From positions 1 to 43,487 of the forward strand of contig JAISLY010000020.1 in the NCBI GenBank assembly GCA_031277035.1: 43,487 nt of DNA, given 5' to 3'. The notes under the pieces are model-generated. The model was not told where the DNA came from. It made no database searches and worked only from the letters and a program-made list of their open reading frames with translations. Positions 18,778-27,072 of the stretch are shown piece after piece. Made by a program: the position numbers and the translations under genes. The first letter of the stretch is position 1; each line of letters begins with the position of its first letter. This stretch comes from Coriobacteriales bacterium (GTDB lineage: Bacteria; Actinomycetota; Coriobacteriia; Coriobacteriales; UBA8131).

Positions 18778-18807
18778 GAGATAATTCAAAGTAATTTGAA
18801 TTATCTC
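18778..18807. promoter_or_regulatory. Perfect AT-rich palindrome upstream of the DUF4143 ATPase gene
   Basis: Two 13-base arms, GAGATAATTCAAA and TTTGAATTATCTC, flank the loop GTAA with no mismatch. It lies 105 bp before the ATPase start, in a locally AT-rich stretch (18781-18845), and after the stop of the neighbouring winged-helix gene. It could be an operator or a terminator for either gene. Confidence 0.6.
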
Positions 18808-18835
18808 ATAATTTATTACAAATTTCAATCTATTT

Positions 18836-19303
18836 CTATTTTGGCATTCTGTTTTGCCTCATCAGCGAATCTGCAAAGCGGTAGACCCGCCCCTTGTTCT
18901 TCCCGACCGCCTGGAGCAGGCCAATCTGAACCAGCTTGGCAAAATACTTCTTCACGCTGTCCGCCGACTTGCCCGTGAGCGTCTGGGCACGGTAGTTGTT
19001 AATCTCGCCTCGCTCGCAGAGGTAGGAAAATATTGCAAAGAGAAATTCGCGCTCTCCTTTGGAAAGTATATCGGTAATTTTATCGGGAATTATATCGGTA
19101 AGAATACGTGGAATAGCGAGAATATCGGGAATGCCGCCGCCGGCCTCCCCGCCGCCGCCTGCACCGGCGACACCTTTGCGCTTATCGGGCAGGACGGAAA
19201 AATCTGGCACGTAGGAAAGGGCAATTGTCTCACCCATCCTGGCCTGCGGAACGACTTTGCTTCTCACTATCACACCCAAGGTGTAGGCAATGATGTTGAG
19301 CAT
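18836..19303 (-). CDS. Winged-helix protein, probably a 5'-truncated remnant
   Basis: This ORF (up to 155 aa) ends with a clear winged helix: ILSKGEREFLFAIFSYLCERGEINNYRAQ, then SADSVKKYFAKLVQIGLLQAVGKNKGRVYRF. The middle is a Gly/Ala/Pro and Ile-rich linker. The frame stays open upstream of the ATG toward the end of the metallo-hydrolase gene (EQHDEGAVYF), suggesting that the original gene was longer and was cut here. I do not recognise the parent family; C-terminal domains like this occur in Fic and AlbA_2-type proteins. A piece of its 3' end is duplicated at 17373-17441. Confidence 0.5.
   Translation of the reverse strand: MLNIIAYTLGVIVRSKVVPQARMGETIALSYVPDFSVLPDKRKGVAGAGGGGEAGGGIPDILAIPRILTDIIPDKITDILSKGEREFLFAIFSYLCERGEINNYRAQTLTGKSADSVKKYFAKLVQIGLLQAVGKNKGRVYRFADSLMRQNRMPK
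18883..18951. repeat. 69-bp direct repeat, right copy
   Basis: This copy is inside the 3' part of the winged-helix gene and is the likely source of the copy at 17373-17441 (66/69 identical, offset 1510 bp). Confidence 0.85.
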
Positions 19304-19341
19304 AAAGTATACCGCACCCTCGTCGTGCTGCTCCGTAAATC

Positions 19342-20352
19342 CTACAGCGCGATGCGCAGTCCGTCGTGGGCGACGGCGATGCGGCCCTGGTAGGGGGTGA
19401 GCTGCTCTTCCAGTTCGGCCAGGGTAATGGGCGTATCGTAGTGCATCGAGAGGTGGGTGAGATAGGCCTGCCGCACCCCCAGAGTCTCGGCCAGGGCGAT
19501 GGCCTCTGAGATGGAGTGGTGCGCGGCGGGCATCCAGTTTCTCCCGTTGAAGGTCGCGTCGATGGCGAGCACATCAAGACCTCCCGCCGCGTCCAGTTTG
19601 CGCAGGTATCTCTCGGTTTCAGGTGGCAGGGGCCCCGTGTCCGGGAAATAGGCCAGACGAGTGCCGCCGGCCTGCGCGCCCGCCGTCGCGCCCGCCGTCG
19701 CGCCCGCCGCCTGCGTGGCTGCCTGTGGGTCGCCCGGCTCCGCCGTCGCGCCCGCCGCCCGCGTGGCTGCCTGTGGGTCGCCCGGCTCCGGCCGCGCGCC
19801 CGCTGCTTTCGCTGTCTCAATCAGAAAGCCAAAGGCGCCCTCGCTGTGCGCGGCGGGCAGGGGAGTGTAGCGCACTCCGTCCAGCTCGACGGGCTCAAAG
19901 GCTTCCAGGAGGTGCAACTCCAGCACATCGAGCATGAAGTCAAAGCGCTGTTCAAGCGCCGCGAGCGTCTGTGCGGAGGCATATACCGGCAACGGCCGCT
20001 GCGAACGCAGGCGCACGAAGAACTCCAGCTGCGGCAGGCCGCCCGTGTGGTCAAAGTGCTCGTGCGTGTAGAACACCGCGTCTATGTGAGAAACGCCTTC
20101 GCGGATAAGCTGCGTGCGCAACTCGGGAGCCGTGTCCACCAAGATGTTTTGCTCGCCGTGCACCAACAGGTCGGAGCAGTCCCGCGCCGCGCGGGGGTCG
20201 CGCAGAACCTCCTCGCACGCCGCGCAGCCACAGTAGAAGCTCGGTACGCCTGCGGAGGCGCCGGTGCCCAGGAAGGTGAGCGTGTGGCTCGACGGTCCAG
20301 TCGTCTCGCTCACGGCCTTCTCCCCCTCTTTTTTCTTCCTCGTATCTGCCAT
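19342..20352 (-). CDS. MBL-fold metallo-hydrolase, PhnP-like
   Basis: The protein (336 aa) has the metallo-beta-lactamase signature THEHFDH (96-102), FLGTGASAGVPSF at the start, and later metal ligands in AAHSEG, FPDTG and THLSMHYD. CGCAAC (41-46) plus a following Cys resembles the structural zinc site of PhnP-type phosphodiesterases, so hydrolysis of a cyclic phosphodiester is plausible but not shown. Residues about 188-234 are a low-complexity insertion with two copies of a 16-residue unit beginning EPGDPQAAT. It is transcribed away from the molybdo-enzyme genes; no strong ribosome-binding site is visible before ATG. Confidence 0.85.
   Translation of the reverse strand: MADTRKKKEGEKAVSETTGPSSHTLTFLGTGASAGVPSFYCGCAACEEVLRDPRAARDCSDLLVHGEQNILVDTAPELRTQLIREGVSHIDAVFYTHEHFDHTGGLPQLEFFVRLRSQRPLPVYASAQTLAALEQRFDFMLDVLELHLLEAFEPVELDGVRYTPLPAAHSEGAFGFLIETAKAAGARPEPGDPQAATRAAGATAEPGDPQAATQAAGATAGATAGAQAGGTRLAYFPDTGPLPPETERYLRKLDAAGGLDVLAIDATFNGRNWMPAAHHSISEAIALAETLGVRQAYLTHLSMHYDTPITLAELEEQLTPYQGRIAVAHDGLRIAL
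19682..19789. repeat. 48-bp tandem duplication within the metallo-hydrolase gene
   Basis: Copies at 19694-19741 and 19742-19789 differ at one base. Just before them are 12-bp units (GCCGTCGCGCCC). The array is in frame and encodes Ala/Thr/Gly/Pro-rich sequence inserted between MBL motifs, so it is probably a surface loop. Confidence 0.85.
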
Positions 20353-20538
20353 GCCTACAGTTTACGCGAAAATCAGTACCTCCGTATTACTCCATTCAGG
20401 ACATTTCGTCTTGAAGTATGCCTCATTACCCGCCCCCTTCGCGTATTCTTTAGCTACCGTCGGCTACCGCTGTCGGCTGCCGCTGCGTCGTGGGCGGTTA
20501 TGGGCGAACAAGATGGACGAACAGGAAAGAAGGGGAAC

Positions 20539-23283
20539 GTGACAGAAACCATCGATATCCACGCTCCTGGAGTCGAGATCAAGAAGTCCTGCTGCTACTT
20601 CTGCCACCAGAACTGCGGTGTTCTGGCCTATGTCAAAGATGGCGAAGTCCTGAAAATCGAGGGCGACCCCACTCACCCCACCAACCAGGGTGGCCTGTGT
20701 TGCCGCGGCAACATCGCGCTTCTGCATCTCAAACACCCCGCCCGCATCAACCATCCGCTCAAACGGGTGGGGGAGAAGGGCCAAAACCAGTGGGAGAAAA
20801 TCGGCTGGGATCAGGCCATCAGCGAGATAGCCGAGCGTCTGAACCAGATCAAGGCCGAGAGTGGTGCCGAGGCCGTGGCCACGGCGGGCGGCACACTGCG
20901 TACCGACGATTGGTCGCGCCGTCGCTTCATGAACCTCTTTGGCAGCCCGAACGGCTTTCACAACGCGCTTCTGTGTTGGATACCCACCTTCATGGTCGAG
21001 ACGGCCGTCAGCGGCTGGAGTCCCTTTGAGACCGACCTTTCCACCAGCAGGGTCGTCATCCTCTGGGGCTTTAACCCCGGTGCCTCGGCCATGCCCGGCA
21101 TGCGGGGCTATTCCGATTTGCAGAAGGCGGGCTTAAAACTCATCGTTGTCGATCCGCGTTACTCCGAGACGGCGGCGCATGCCGATCTCTGGCTGCCGCT
21201 GCGCCCCGGTTCCGACACGGCGCTGGCGTTGGCGATACTGCACACCATCATGTTCGAACAGCTCTACGACCAGGATTTTGTCAACAACTGGTGCGTGGGC
21301 TTTCAGGAGCTCTGGGAGCACATGTGGCAATACTCGCCGGAGTGGGCCGCGCCGCTTACCTGGCTTGACCCCAATCAGATTCGCGAGGCGGCGCGTATGT
21401 ACGCGAACAACAAGCCGGGCAACATCCAGTGGGGCTGCACCGCCGACCAGCTCGGTCGCACCGCCGGCGCCGGCATGCACGCCCGCGCCCTCATACGCGC
21501 CATCACCGGCAACCTCGACCGCCCGGGCGGCGATTTGATGCCCGGCCCCTCAATGGCCTACATCACCGATGAGGAGCTTGAGGCCAACGAATGGCTGCCC
21601 GAGGAGCAGAAGGCCAAGCAGATTGGCTCGAATAAGTACAAGCTCACCTCCTGGCCCGGCTACCAGATGATTGCCGATACGGCAAAGGCCACCTGGGGCA
21701 AGGCGCCAACGGCCGAATGGATGTGCGAGGCTCACGGCCCGAGCGTCTTTAAGGCCATCCTCACCGGCGATCCCTACCAGGTGCGCGCGCTCATCGTCTC
21801 GGCCACGAACCCCGTGAACTCCTACGGCGACGCAAAGATGACGCTTGCCGCCCTCAAGGAGGTCGAGTTTCTCGTCACCTGCGAGTATTGGATGACGCCG
21901 GCTGCCCTCTACAGCGACTACGTCATGCCGATTGCCGGTGCGCTCGAGCGCCCCATCATCCACAACAACTACGGCGTGACCGACTCACTCATCGCCAGCC
22001 AACGCGCCATCCAGCCGCTTTTTGAGCGCCACACCGACTACGACTTCTGGCACGACCTCGCGCTCGCCTCGGGCCAGCCGCCCGAGCAGTGGCCCTGGGA
22101 TACGCTTGAGGAGGCCTTCTACTACGTGATTTATCCGCTTGGCCTGCCGGTCGCGAGCTACGATGAATTTGTCGAAAACTACCGCTTCTACTACCCGCCG
22201 CTTGAGTATTACAAGTTTGGCGAGAAGGGTTTTTCCACCCCCTCGCGGCGCGTGGAGCTGAAAAGTTCCATTCTGGAGAAGCTCGGCTATCCCTCCATGC
22301 CAACCTGGATTGGCCCGGCGGAAAACGAAATCGACGACCCCGAGCTCGCCAGGGAATACCCGCTCGTGCTCACCACGGGCGGCGGCTTTATGCCCTACCA
22401 TCACTCCGAGCAGTTCAACATCGCCTCGGTGCGCTTCCTGCGTTCCGACCCCTACTTTACCATCAATCCGGAGACGGCCAAAACGCTTGGCATCACGGAC
22501 GGCGACTGGTGCTGGATTGAGACGCGCCGAGGCCGCATCAAGCAGCGTGCGAATGTGGAGCCGAGCGTGGACGCGCGGGTTATCTACGCGCAGCGTGGCT
22601 GGTGGTTCCCCGAGCGCACCGCCACACCCGAGGAGCCTTTTGGCTGTCTGGAGAGCAACGTCAATGTGCTCTCTTCGGTCGATGACGAGCACTGCGACCC
22701 CATCGGGGGCAGTTGGGCGAACCGCGGCCTGCTCTGCAAGGTCTACAAGGTGAGCTATTGGGACAAGGTGGATGCGACAGACACGACCTTCTCAATCCCC
22801 GGCTCTTCTGCCGAGCCCGGCGTGACGGTTATGCCCTCCGACCAGAAGCTGGCCTACGAGCCCATCCCCTATGAGCCGCCCGGTGCTCCTTTTGAGGTAC
22901 CCGAGGGCCTTGTGTGGGACGAGAATACGCAGATTGCCTGGGATTTGGAGCTCGGCCTGGCCTATGACCCCGAATCCGGCTGGCTGTATCACCCCGAGAC
23001 CCTGGTGTACTACGATCTCGTGACGCGCTACGCCTACGACCCCACAAGCGAGGTCTTGATAGACGAGGCCACCGGCATACGCTATAACCTGGAGACCCGC
23101 GAGCCGATTGAGGGTGGCGGCGCGGATGGCGGCGGCGAGTCCGGCGCGGATGGCGCCAGTGCGCCCGGCGCGGATGGCGGCGGCGAGTCCGACAGTGCGG
23201 CTGGCGCCAGTGCGCCCGGTGAGGATGGCGGCGGCGAGTCCGCCAGTGCGCCCATCGACGAGGAAGGGGGGGAGGCGCAATGA
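20539..23283 (+). CDS. Molybdopterin oxidoreductase catalytic subunit with aromatic octapeptide domain
   Basis: This 914-aa protein belongs to the DMSO reductase superfamily and should hold bis-MGD and one [4Fe-4S] cluster. Cys19, Cys22, Cys26 and Cys54 form CX2CX3CX27C; Cys146 (NALLCWIP) is the likely Mo or W ligand. The C-terminal end of the core (SWANRGLLCKVYKV) recalls the acetylene hydratase/transhydroxylase group, which includes catechol dehydroxylases; the substrate is unknown. No Tat signal is seen, so it probably faces the cytoplasm. Residues 791-854 are eight aromatic octads, followed by a Gly/Ala/Ser/Asp tail. GTG 20539 follows AGAAGGGG; ATG 20500 is an alternative. The very long open frame upstream is antisense to the hydrolase. 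ATGA overlap with the next gene. Confidence 0.9.
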   Translation: MTETIDIHAPGVEIKKSCCYFCHQNCGVLAYVKDGEVLKIEGDPTHPTNQGGLCCRGNIALLHLKHPARINHPLKRVGEKGQNQWEKIGWDQAISEIAERLNQIKAESGAEAVATAGGTLRTDDWSRRRFMNLFGSPNGFHNALLCWIPTFMVETAVSGWSPFETDLSTSRVVILWGFNPGASAMPGMRGYSDLQKAGLKLIVVDPRYSETAAHADLWLPLRPGSDTALALAILHTIMFEQLYDQDFVNNWCVGFQELWEHMWQYSPEWAAPLTWLDPNQIREAARMYANNKPGNIQWGCTADQLGRTAGAGMHARALIRAITGNLDRPGGDLMPGPSMAYITDEELEANEWLPEEQKAKQIGSNKYKLTSWPGYQMIADTAKATWGKAPTAEWMCEAHGPSVFKAILTGDPYQVRALIVSATNPVNSYGDAKMTLAALKEVEFLVTCEYWMTPAALYSDYVMPIAGALERPIIHNNYGVTDSLIASQRAIQPLFERHTDYDFWHDLALASGQPPEQWPWDTLEEAFYYVIYPLGLPVASYDEFVENYRFYYPPLEYYKFGEKGFSTPSRRVELKSSILEKLGYPSMPTWIGPAENEIDDPELAREYPLVLTTGGGFMPYHHSEQFNIASVRFLRSDPYFTINPETAKTLGITDGDWCWIETRRGRIKQRANVEPSVDARVIYAQRGWWFPERTATPEEPFGCLESNVNVLSSVDDEHCDPIGGSWANRGLLCKVYKVSYWDKVDATDTTFSIPGSSAEPGVTVMPSDQKLAYEPIPYEPPGAPFEVPEGLVWDENTQIAWDLELGLAYDPESGWLYHPETLVYYDLVTRYAYDPTSEVLIDEATGIRYNLETREPIEGGGADGGGESGADGASAPGADGGGESDSAAGASAPGEDGGGESASAPIDEEGGEAQ
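22909..23100 (+). repeat. Eight consecutive OCRE-like octapeptide repeats
   Basis: Exactly 192 bp encode eight gap-free octads (residues 791-854) with consensus hydrophobic-x-[YW]-[DNH]-x-x-[ST]-x. Examples are LAYDPESG (807-814) and YAYDPTSE (831-838). Position 3 is aromatic in seven of eight; position 4 is Asp in six. The DNA copies are diverged, unlike the near-identical repeats elsewhere here, so this is an old selected domain rather than recent slippage. The pattern matches the aromatic octamers of the eukaryotic OCRE domain. Confidence 0.8.
23107..23268 (+). repeat. Gly/Ala/Ser/Asp-rich tail repeats
   Basis: A 24-bp unit ending GGCGGCGGCGAGTCC occurs at 23119-23142, 23167-23190 and 23218-23241, alternating with GCCAGTGCGCCC. 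It encodes a disordered acidic tail after the octad domain and ends at the stop of the gene. Confidence 0.75.
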
Positions 23284-23852
23284 CCCGCTATGCCATGGTT
23301 ATGGACCAGCGTCGCTGCATTGGGTGCCAGAGTTGCACCGTCGCCTGCCGCACCTGGAACGATCTCCCTGACGACATCATCTACAACCCTGTGGTTTCAG
23401 AGGGCGTGCAGGGTGTTTTTCCCGACGTTCACGCGACCTTCACCCCGCTCATCTGCATGCACTGCGACAATCCGCCCTGCACCATCTGTTGTCCCTGCAA
23501 GGCTTCGCAGCAAGACGAGGATGGTATTGTCTGGGTGGATGAGGCCAAGTGCATGGCCTGCAAGGTCTGCGTGAACTCCTGCCCCTACGGCGCGCGCGAC
23601 CTGAGCAGCTATGACAGGCCGCTGCACAGTTTTGTGCGGAAATGCAATTTTTGCAAGGATCGGGTGCGCGAGGGCGAGCAGCCCTACTGCGTGATGACCT
23701 GCCACCAGAAGGCTCGCATCTTTGGCGATCTTGACGACCCCCAAAGCGAAGTCTCCAAGCTCGTGAACAGCCTTAAAGTGGAGCGGATATTCCCCGAGTT
23801 GAATACCGATCCCCATGTCTTCTATATTCCAGATCTGGGAGGCCACCGATGA
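23280..23852 (+). CDS. 4Fe-4S dicluster-type electron-transfer subunit (DmsB/PsrB-like)
   Basis: The protein (190 aa) has four cysteine groups, beginning CIGCQSCTVAC, CMHC...C, CMACKVCVNSCPYGAR and CNFC...C, enough for four [4Fe-4S] clusters. It should pass electrons between the molybdopterin subunit and the membrane subunit. Start overlaps the upstream stop (ATGA), and its own stop overlaps the NrfD gene, so the three are translationally coupled. No signal peptide. Confidence 0.93.
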   Translation: MTRYAMVMDQRRCIGCQSCTVACRTWNDLPDDIIYNPVVSEGVQGVFPDVHATFTPLICMHCDNPPCTICCPCKASQQDEDGIVWVDEAKCMACKVCVNSCPYGARDLSSYDRPLHSFVRKCNFCKDRVREGEQPYCVMTCHQKARIFGDLDDPQSEVSKLVNSLKVERIFPELNTDPHVFYIPDLGGHR

Positions 23853-24859
23853 GCCATATGAACAACAACAAACTCACGAAGCATTACTGGGTCTGGCCTA
23901 TCGCCTGGTACCTGTTTCTCGGTGGTCTGGGCGGTGGCATCCTGTGCCTGTCTGGCCTGTTCGACCTGATATTTCGCCACGGTATCATCGAGGCAGGGTC
24001 CGAGCCGCTTGCCCAGGTGGGCGCGATTTTTGCGCTGCCGGTCTTTATCGGCGTGGCGCTTTTGGGAATCGGCTCGTTTCTGCTGGTCTTTGAACTCGGG
24101 CAGCCGCTTGTTTTTCTGCGTGTGTTTATCAGCCGCACCGCCATCATCAAATACGGCGCCTGCCTGCTGGTGCTGGCGATGGGTTTTGGCTTTATCTACT
24201 TCCTCTTCTTTTTGCCGCCGGAATGGAATCTGTTTTACTACGACTGGCTGTGGCTGCGCGATGTGTGCTGCGTGCTGATGATGGTCTTCGGCGTGGGCAT
24301 CATGGTCTACACCGGCGTGCTGCTCTCCTCGATGAAGGCCAAACCGTTCTGGAACACCCCGGCCCTGCCAGTGCTGTTTACCGTCTCGGCGCTCTCGACC
24401 GCTTCGGCACTGATGGCGCTTGCGGCCGGACTTTGGCCGGCGACGACGTTTGCCCTGCCCCATCAGGTGGAGGTGCAGCATTTCCTGGTTGAGCAGCTGC
24501 ATGTCATCGATTCTGTGCTCGTCATCGTCGAGATTATCGTGCTCATCGTCTACGTGCTGATGATGTATGGCGCCGGCAATGTGACCGCGCGGACCGTGGC
24601 CATCAAATGGCTGCGTGGCGCCTTTGCTGTGCCATTTTGGGGAGGCATGATTCTCGTCGGCCTGTTTGTGCCCTTCGTCTCGTACCTGACAGGCGGCATC
24701 ATGGCCACGGCGGTTGCCCCCGTCCTCGTGCTTGCAACCGGCCTTCTGCTGCGCTTCCTCATCGTCTACTCCGACGCCCGTCGCCCAATCCCGGGAGAGG
24801 AGCGCTACTGGTCGCGCATCCCCAAGGGAGACGAGGAGTTTTTAAGCGCCTGGAAGTAG
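23849..24859 (+). CDS. NrfD/PsrC-family membrane subunit
   Basis: A 336-aa integral membrane protein with about eight to nine hydrophobic segments; FLGGLGGGILCLSGLFDL near residue 20 and the LVFELGQP motif are typical of NrfD/PsrC. It should exchange electrons with the quinone pool and anchor the other two subunits. GGAGG at 23838-23842 precedes ATG 23849. With the two genes before it, this forms a quinone-linked reductase or oxidase. Confidence 0.92.
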   Translation: MSHMNNNKLTKHYWVWPIAWYLFLGGLGGGILCLSGLFDLIFRHGIIEAGSEPLAQVGAIFALPVFIGVALLGIGSFLLVFELGQPLVFLRVFISRTAIIKYGACLLVLAMGFGFIYFLFFLPPEWNLFYYDWLWLRDVCCVLMMVFGVGIMVYTGVLLSSMKAKPFWNTPALPVLFTVSALSTASALMALAAGLWPATTFALPHQVEVQHFLVEQLHVIDSVLVIVEIIVLIVYVLMMYGAGNVTARTVAIKWLRGAFAVPFWGGMILVGLFVPFVSYLTGGIMATAVAPVLVLATGLLLRFLIVYSDARRPIPGEERYWSRIPKGDEEFLSAWK

Positions 24860-24878
24860 CAGACCAAAAGGGCAGTAC

Positions 24879-25061
24879 GTAGATGGTCTCTGAGCCTCGC
24901 TCGGCCACAAAATCTATCTCCCTGGAGCCGACGGTTCCAACGGTCACTCGATAGCTCCGCTTGGCCAGTTCGTTATAGACGATGTTCTCCAAGACCAGGT
25001 CTATGCGGGCCTCGTTATTGCCGAGCAGCGCTTCGCGCATCCCGATGCCGGCTCCCTGGTG
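24879..25061 (-). pseudogene. Remnant of a DUF4143 ATPase gene (C-terminal piece)
   Basis: The minus strand reads GIGMREALLGNNEAR...ENIVYNELAKRSYRVTVG...SREIDFVAERGSETIYV, which aligns with the C-terminal third of the ATPase at 17480-18673 (IRFALLGNRRPN...EAIVYMELRRRGYDVSVG...REVDFVAQAEGKTVY). There is an in-frame stop just upstream (about 25062), and similarity ends near 24875, close to the NrfD stop. No ATPase domain remains. It is a decayed fragment, a sign of past insertion and deletion next to the respiratory operon. Confidence 0.8.
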
Positions 25062-25356
25062 CTACGCGAAGATGGAGTGACGAGAATCGTGTCCATCGAA
25101 AAGAGGGGGAATCATCATGCAGGAAAAGGACAGGGACAACTGGGCTTCTGCTGCGCTCTCCTCTCTTGTAGGCCACACGTTTGCGGCCTACGCCGGTGCC
25201 TCCTGACGCCTGTGCCTATATGATTCTGATAGGCACCATTTCAAAAAACCCTGCAAAAATTATAATCAAAAACTGGGCCAGGCACCCTAGCATTCTTTGA
25301 GGGAGACCGTGGGGACGGTTTCCCTCCATGGAAAAACGAGAAAAGGGAGGTCCACA
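25062..25356 (+). promoter_or_regulatory. Intergenic region with promoter and hairpin before the flavoprotein gene
   Basis: No gene is supported here. TATAAT at 25261-25266 is a good -10, with only a weak -35 (about 25238). AGGCACC occurs at 25231 and 25281, flanking it. At 25299-25326 GAGGGAGACCGT pairs with ACGGTTTCCCTC around GGGG, forming a leader hairpin just before the ribosome-binding site GGGAGG (25345-25350). Confidence 0.5.
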
Positions 25357-27057
25357 ATGAGAGACGGATTAAGCCGGCGCGACTTCATGAAAGGATCATT
25401 GATAGGGGCTGCTGCAATGGGAACTGGTCTGCTGGCTGCCTGTGCGCCGCAGGATCAGCCCACGGTAAAGCCTGAGGACTCGGCAGAGGCGAGCGTATCG
25501 ACGCAGACCGGAGACGGTACGTATTCATTTGAAACTCCGCCCCCACCGATATCGGACGATCAGATCAGCAAGACCCTGGAAACGGAATTCGTCATCGTTG
25601 GAGCGGGTGCCGCCGGCTGCTGCGCCGCTCTGACAGCTGCCGAACAGAACGCAAAGGTAATCGTACTGCAGAAACATTCCGAGGTATTCACAAACGGCGG
25701 TGGCTTTGCCGCCTATAACAGCAAGATGCAACAGGCGGCAGGAGCCGATTTTGATGTACAAAAGGCTCTGAACCGTTGGATGGAATATGCCGAGAATAGA
25801 GCAAGACGCGACATGCTCAACGTATGGGTCAGGCAGAGTGGGCCAACCATTGACTGGGTGTGCGAGAAACTTGAGGGTTCGGACGTGGGTCAACCGGTTG
25901 GGAACTTTCTTTTAGGTATGGAATTTGACGATTGGGAGACCGTGTACCCCGTCATGCACTCCTTTGCACGGTATCAGTTTGTGATTGAGGAACTCGCGCG
26001 TCAGGCCCAGGATCTTGGCGTTGAGTTTCTGTTCGAGACGCCTGGCGTACAATTAGAGAAGGATGAGGGCGGCCGGGTCGCATCGGTCATCGCAAGGCAG
26101 GGGGAAAGCTATATCCGCGTGAAGGCTTCCAAGGGCATTCTTCTTTGCACAGGTGATTACGGCGCAAACCTTGAGATACGAAAAAAGTGGATGCCGCATA
26201 GCGCCGATTTGATGAGTCCGGTTGCTCCCGCAGTCAATACGGGCGATGGCCTGTTAATGTCCCTTTGGATTGGCGCGGACATCGATCGCGCCCCTCACCC
26301 TGGCTCAATCCACTACGACCTCTATATCGAGGATCCTACCATGGCCTACGGCAGTATGATCCCCTGGCTCAACGTGGACAAGAACGGCAAACGTTACTGT
26401 AACGAGGATATGAACTTCGGCCTGGTGTACGGACAGGACCTCAACCTCAAAGACCTCACTCACTATCAGGTCTTCGATGCTGATTATGAAACGTACTATC
26501 CCAATATGGGCAACGGACTTGCCCGCTCTCTACCTACTCCTCCTGAGATTGCACCGCTTTTCCGAGAAGCTCTGCAAAAAGAAGGCATTGATGACAGCGG
26601 CATGAGTGACTATCAGGCAGTGATTGCTGTCGGCGTTCATTATGGCTCGACATATGAGGCCCAAAGCATCGAGGAACTCGCAGGCATGATTGGATGCCCG
26701 GCAGATGAATTGGAGAAGACCATTGCTCGATATAACGAGCTGTACGAGAAGGGTGTTGATGAGGATTATGGCAAGATGGGTACTCGCCTCAGTGCTATAA
26801 AAACCCCTCCGTTCTATGCTATTCCGCGTAAGGCATACATGCTTGGAACCCTCGGAGGCACCACAATAAATACGAACATGCAGGTGCTTACGCCAAACGG
26901 CGAGATTATCGAAGGTTTGTATGCCGCCGGCAATAACTCCGGTGGTTACTTCTTCGGGGGCATGGTGCAACCGATGTGCATGCCCGGCATGACCATTGCC
27001 CGCGCTTCCATGCAGGGCAGACTTGCGGCTCTGCATGCCCTGACCGGCAGTTACTGA
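25357..27057 (+). CDS. Tat-exported, lipid-anchored FAD-dependent reductase (fumarate reductase-like)
   Basis: This 566-aa protein begins with a twin-arginine signal (SRRDFMKG, 6-13) ending in a lipobox LLAAC (Cys29), so it should be exported folded and anchored outside the membrane. The FAD motif VIVGAGAAG is at 79-87, and the C-terminal GLYAAGNNSGGYFFGGM closes the FAD_binding_2 fold. The family includes fumarate, urocanate and other enoate reductases; the substrate cannot be told. No heme motif or partner subunit is in the same operon. ATG 25357 behind GGGAGG is chosen over TTG 25297. The neighbouring LuxR gene likely controls it. Confidence 0.9.
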   Translation: MRDGLSRRDFMKGSLIGAAAMGTGLLAACAPQDQPTVKPEDSAEASVSTQTGDGTYSFETPPPPISDDQISKTLETEFVIVGAGAAGCCAALTAAEQNAKVIVLQKHSEVFTNGGGFAAYNSKMQQAAGADFDVQKALNRWMEYAENRARRDMLNVWVRQSGPTIDWVCEKLEGSDVGQPVGNFLLGMEFDDWETVYPVMHSFARYQFVIEELARQAQDLGVEFLFETPGVQLEKDEGGRVASVIARQGESYIRVKASKGILLCTGDYGANLEIRKKWMPHSADLMSPVAPAVNTGDGLLMSLWIGADIDRAPHPGSIHYDLYIEDPTMAYGSMIPWLNVDKNGKRYCNEDMNFGLVYGQDLNLKDLTHYQVFDADYETYYPNMGNGLARSLPTPPEIAPLFREALQKEGIDDSGMSDYQAVIAVGVHYGSTYEAQSIEELAGMIGCPADELEKTIARYNELYEKGVDEDYGKMGTRLSAIKTPPFYAIPRKAYMLGTLGGTTINTNMQVLTPNGEIIEGLYAAGNNSGGYFFGGMVQPMCMPGMTIARASMQGRLAALHALTGSY

Positions 27058-27072
27058 CCGGCAGTTACTGAT
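27043..27072. repeat. 14-bp tandem duplication across the stop codon
   Basis: GACCGGCAGTTACT occurs twice in a row, then GATCGGGCAG. The first copy ends with the flavoprotein's last codons and stop; the second is a near-copy in the 3' untranslated region. Confidence 0.7.

Noticed and set aside
19516-20538. A 1255-codon open frame whose first 341 codons precede the molybdopterin subunit
   Set aside because: The upstream part is antisense to the metallo-hydrolase gene, is Arg/Ala-rich shadow sequence, and lacks family similarity; the ribosome-binding site supports GTG 20539.
25117-25206. A 29-codon ORF with a purine-rich upstream stretch before the flavoprotein promoter
   Set aside because: Too short, no recognisable features, and located in a region of gene debris.
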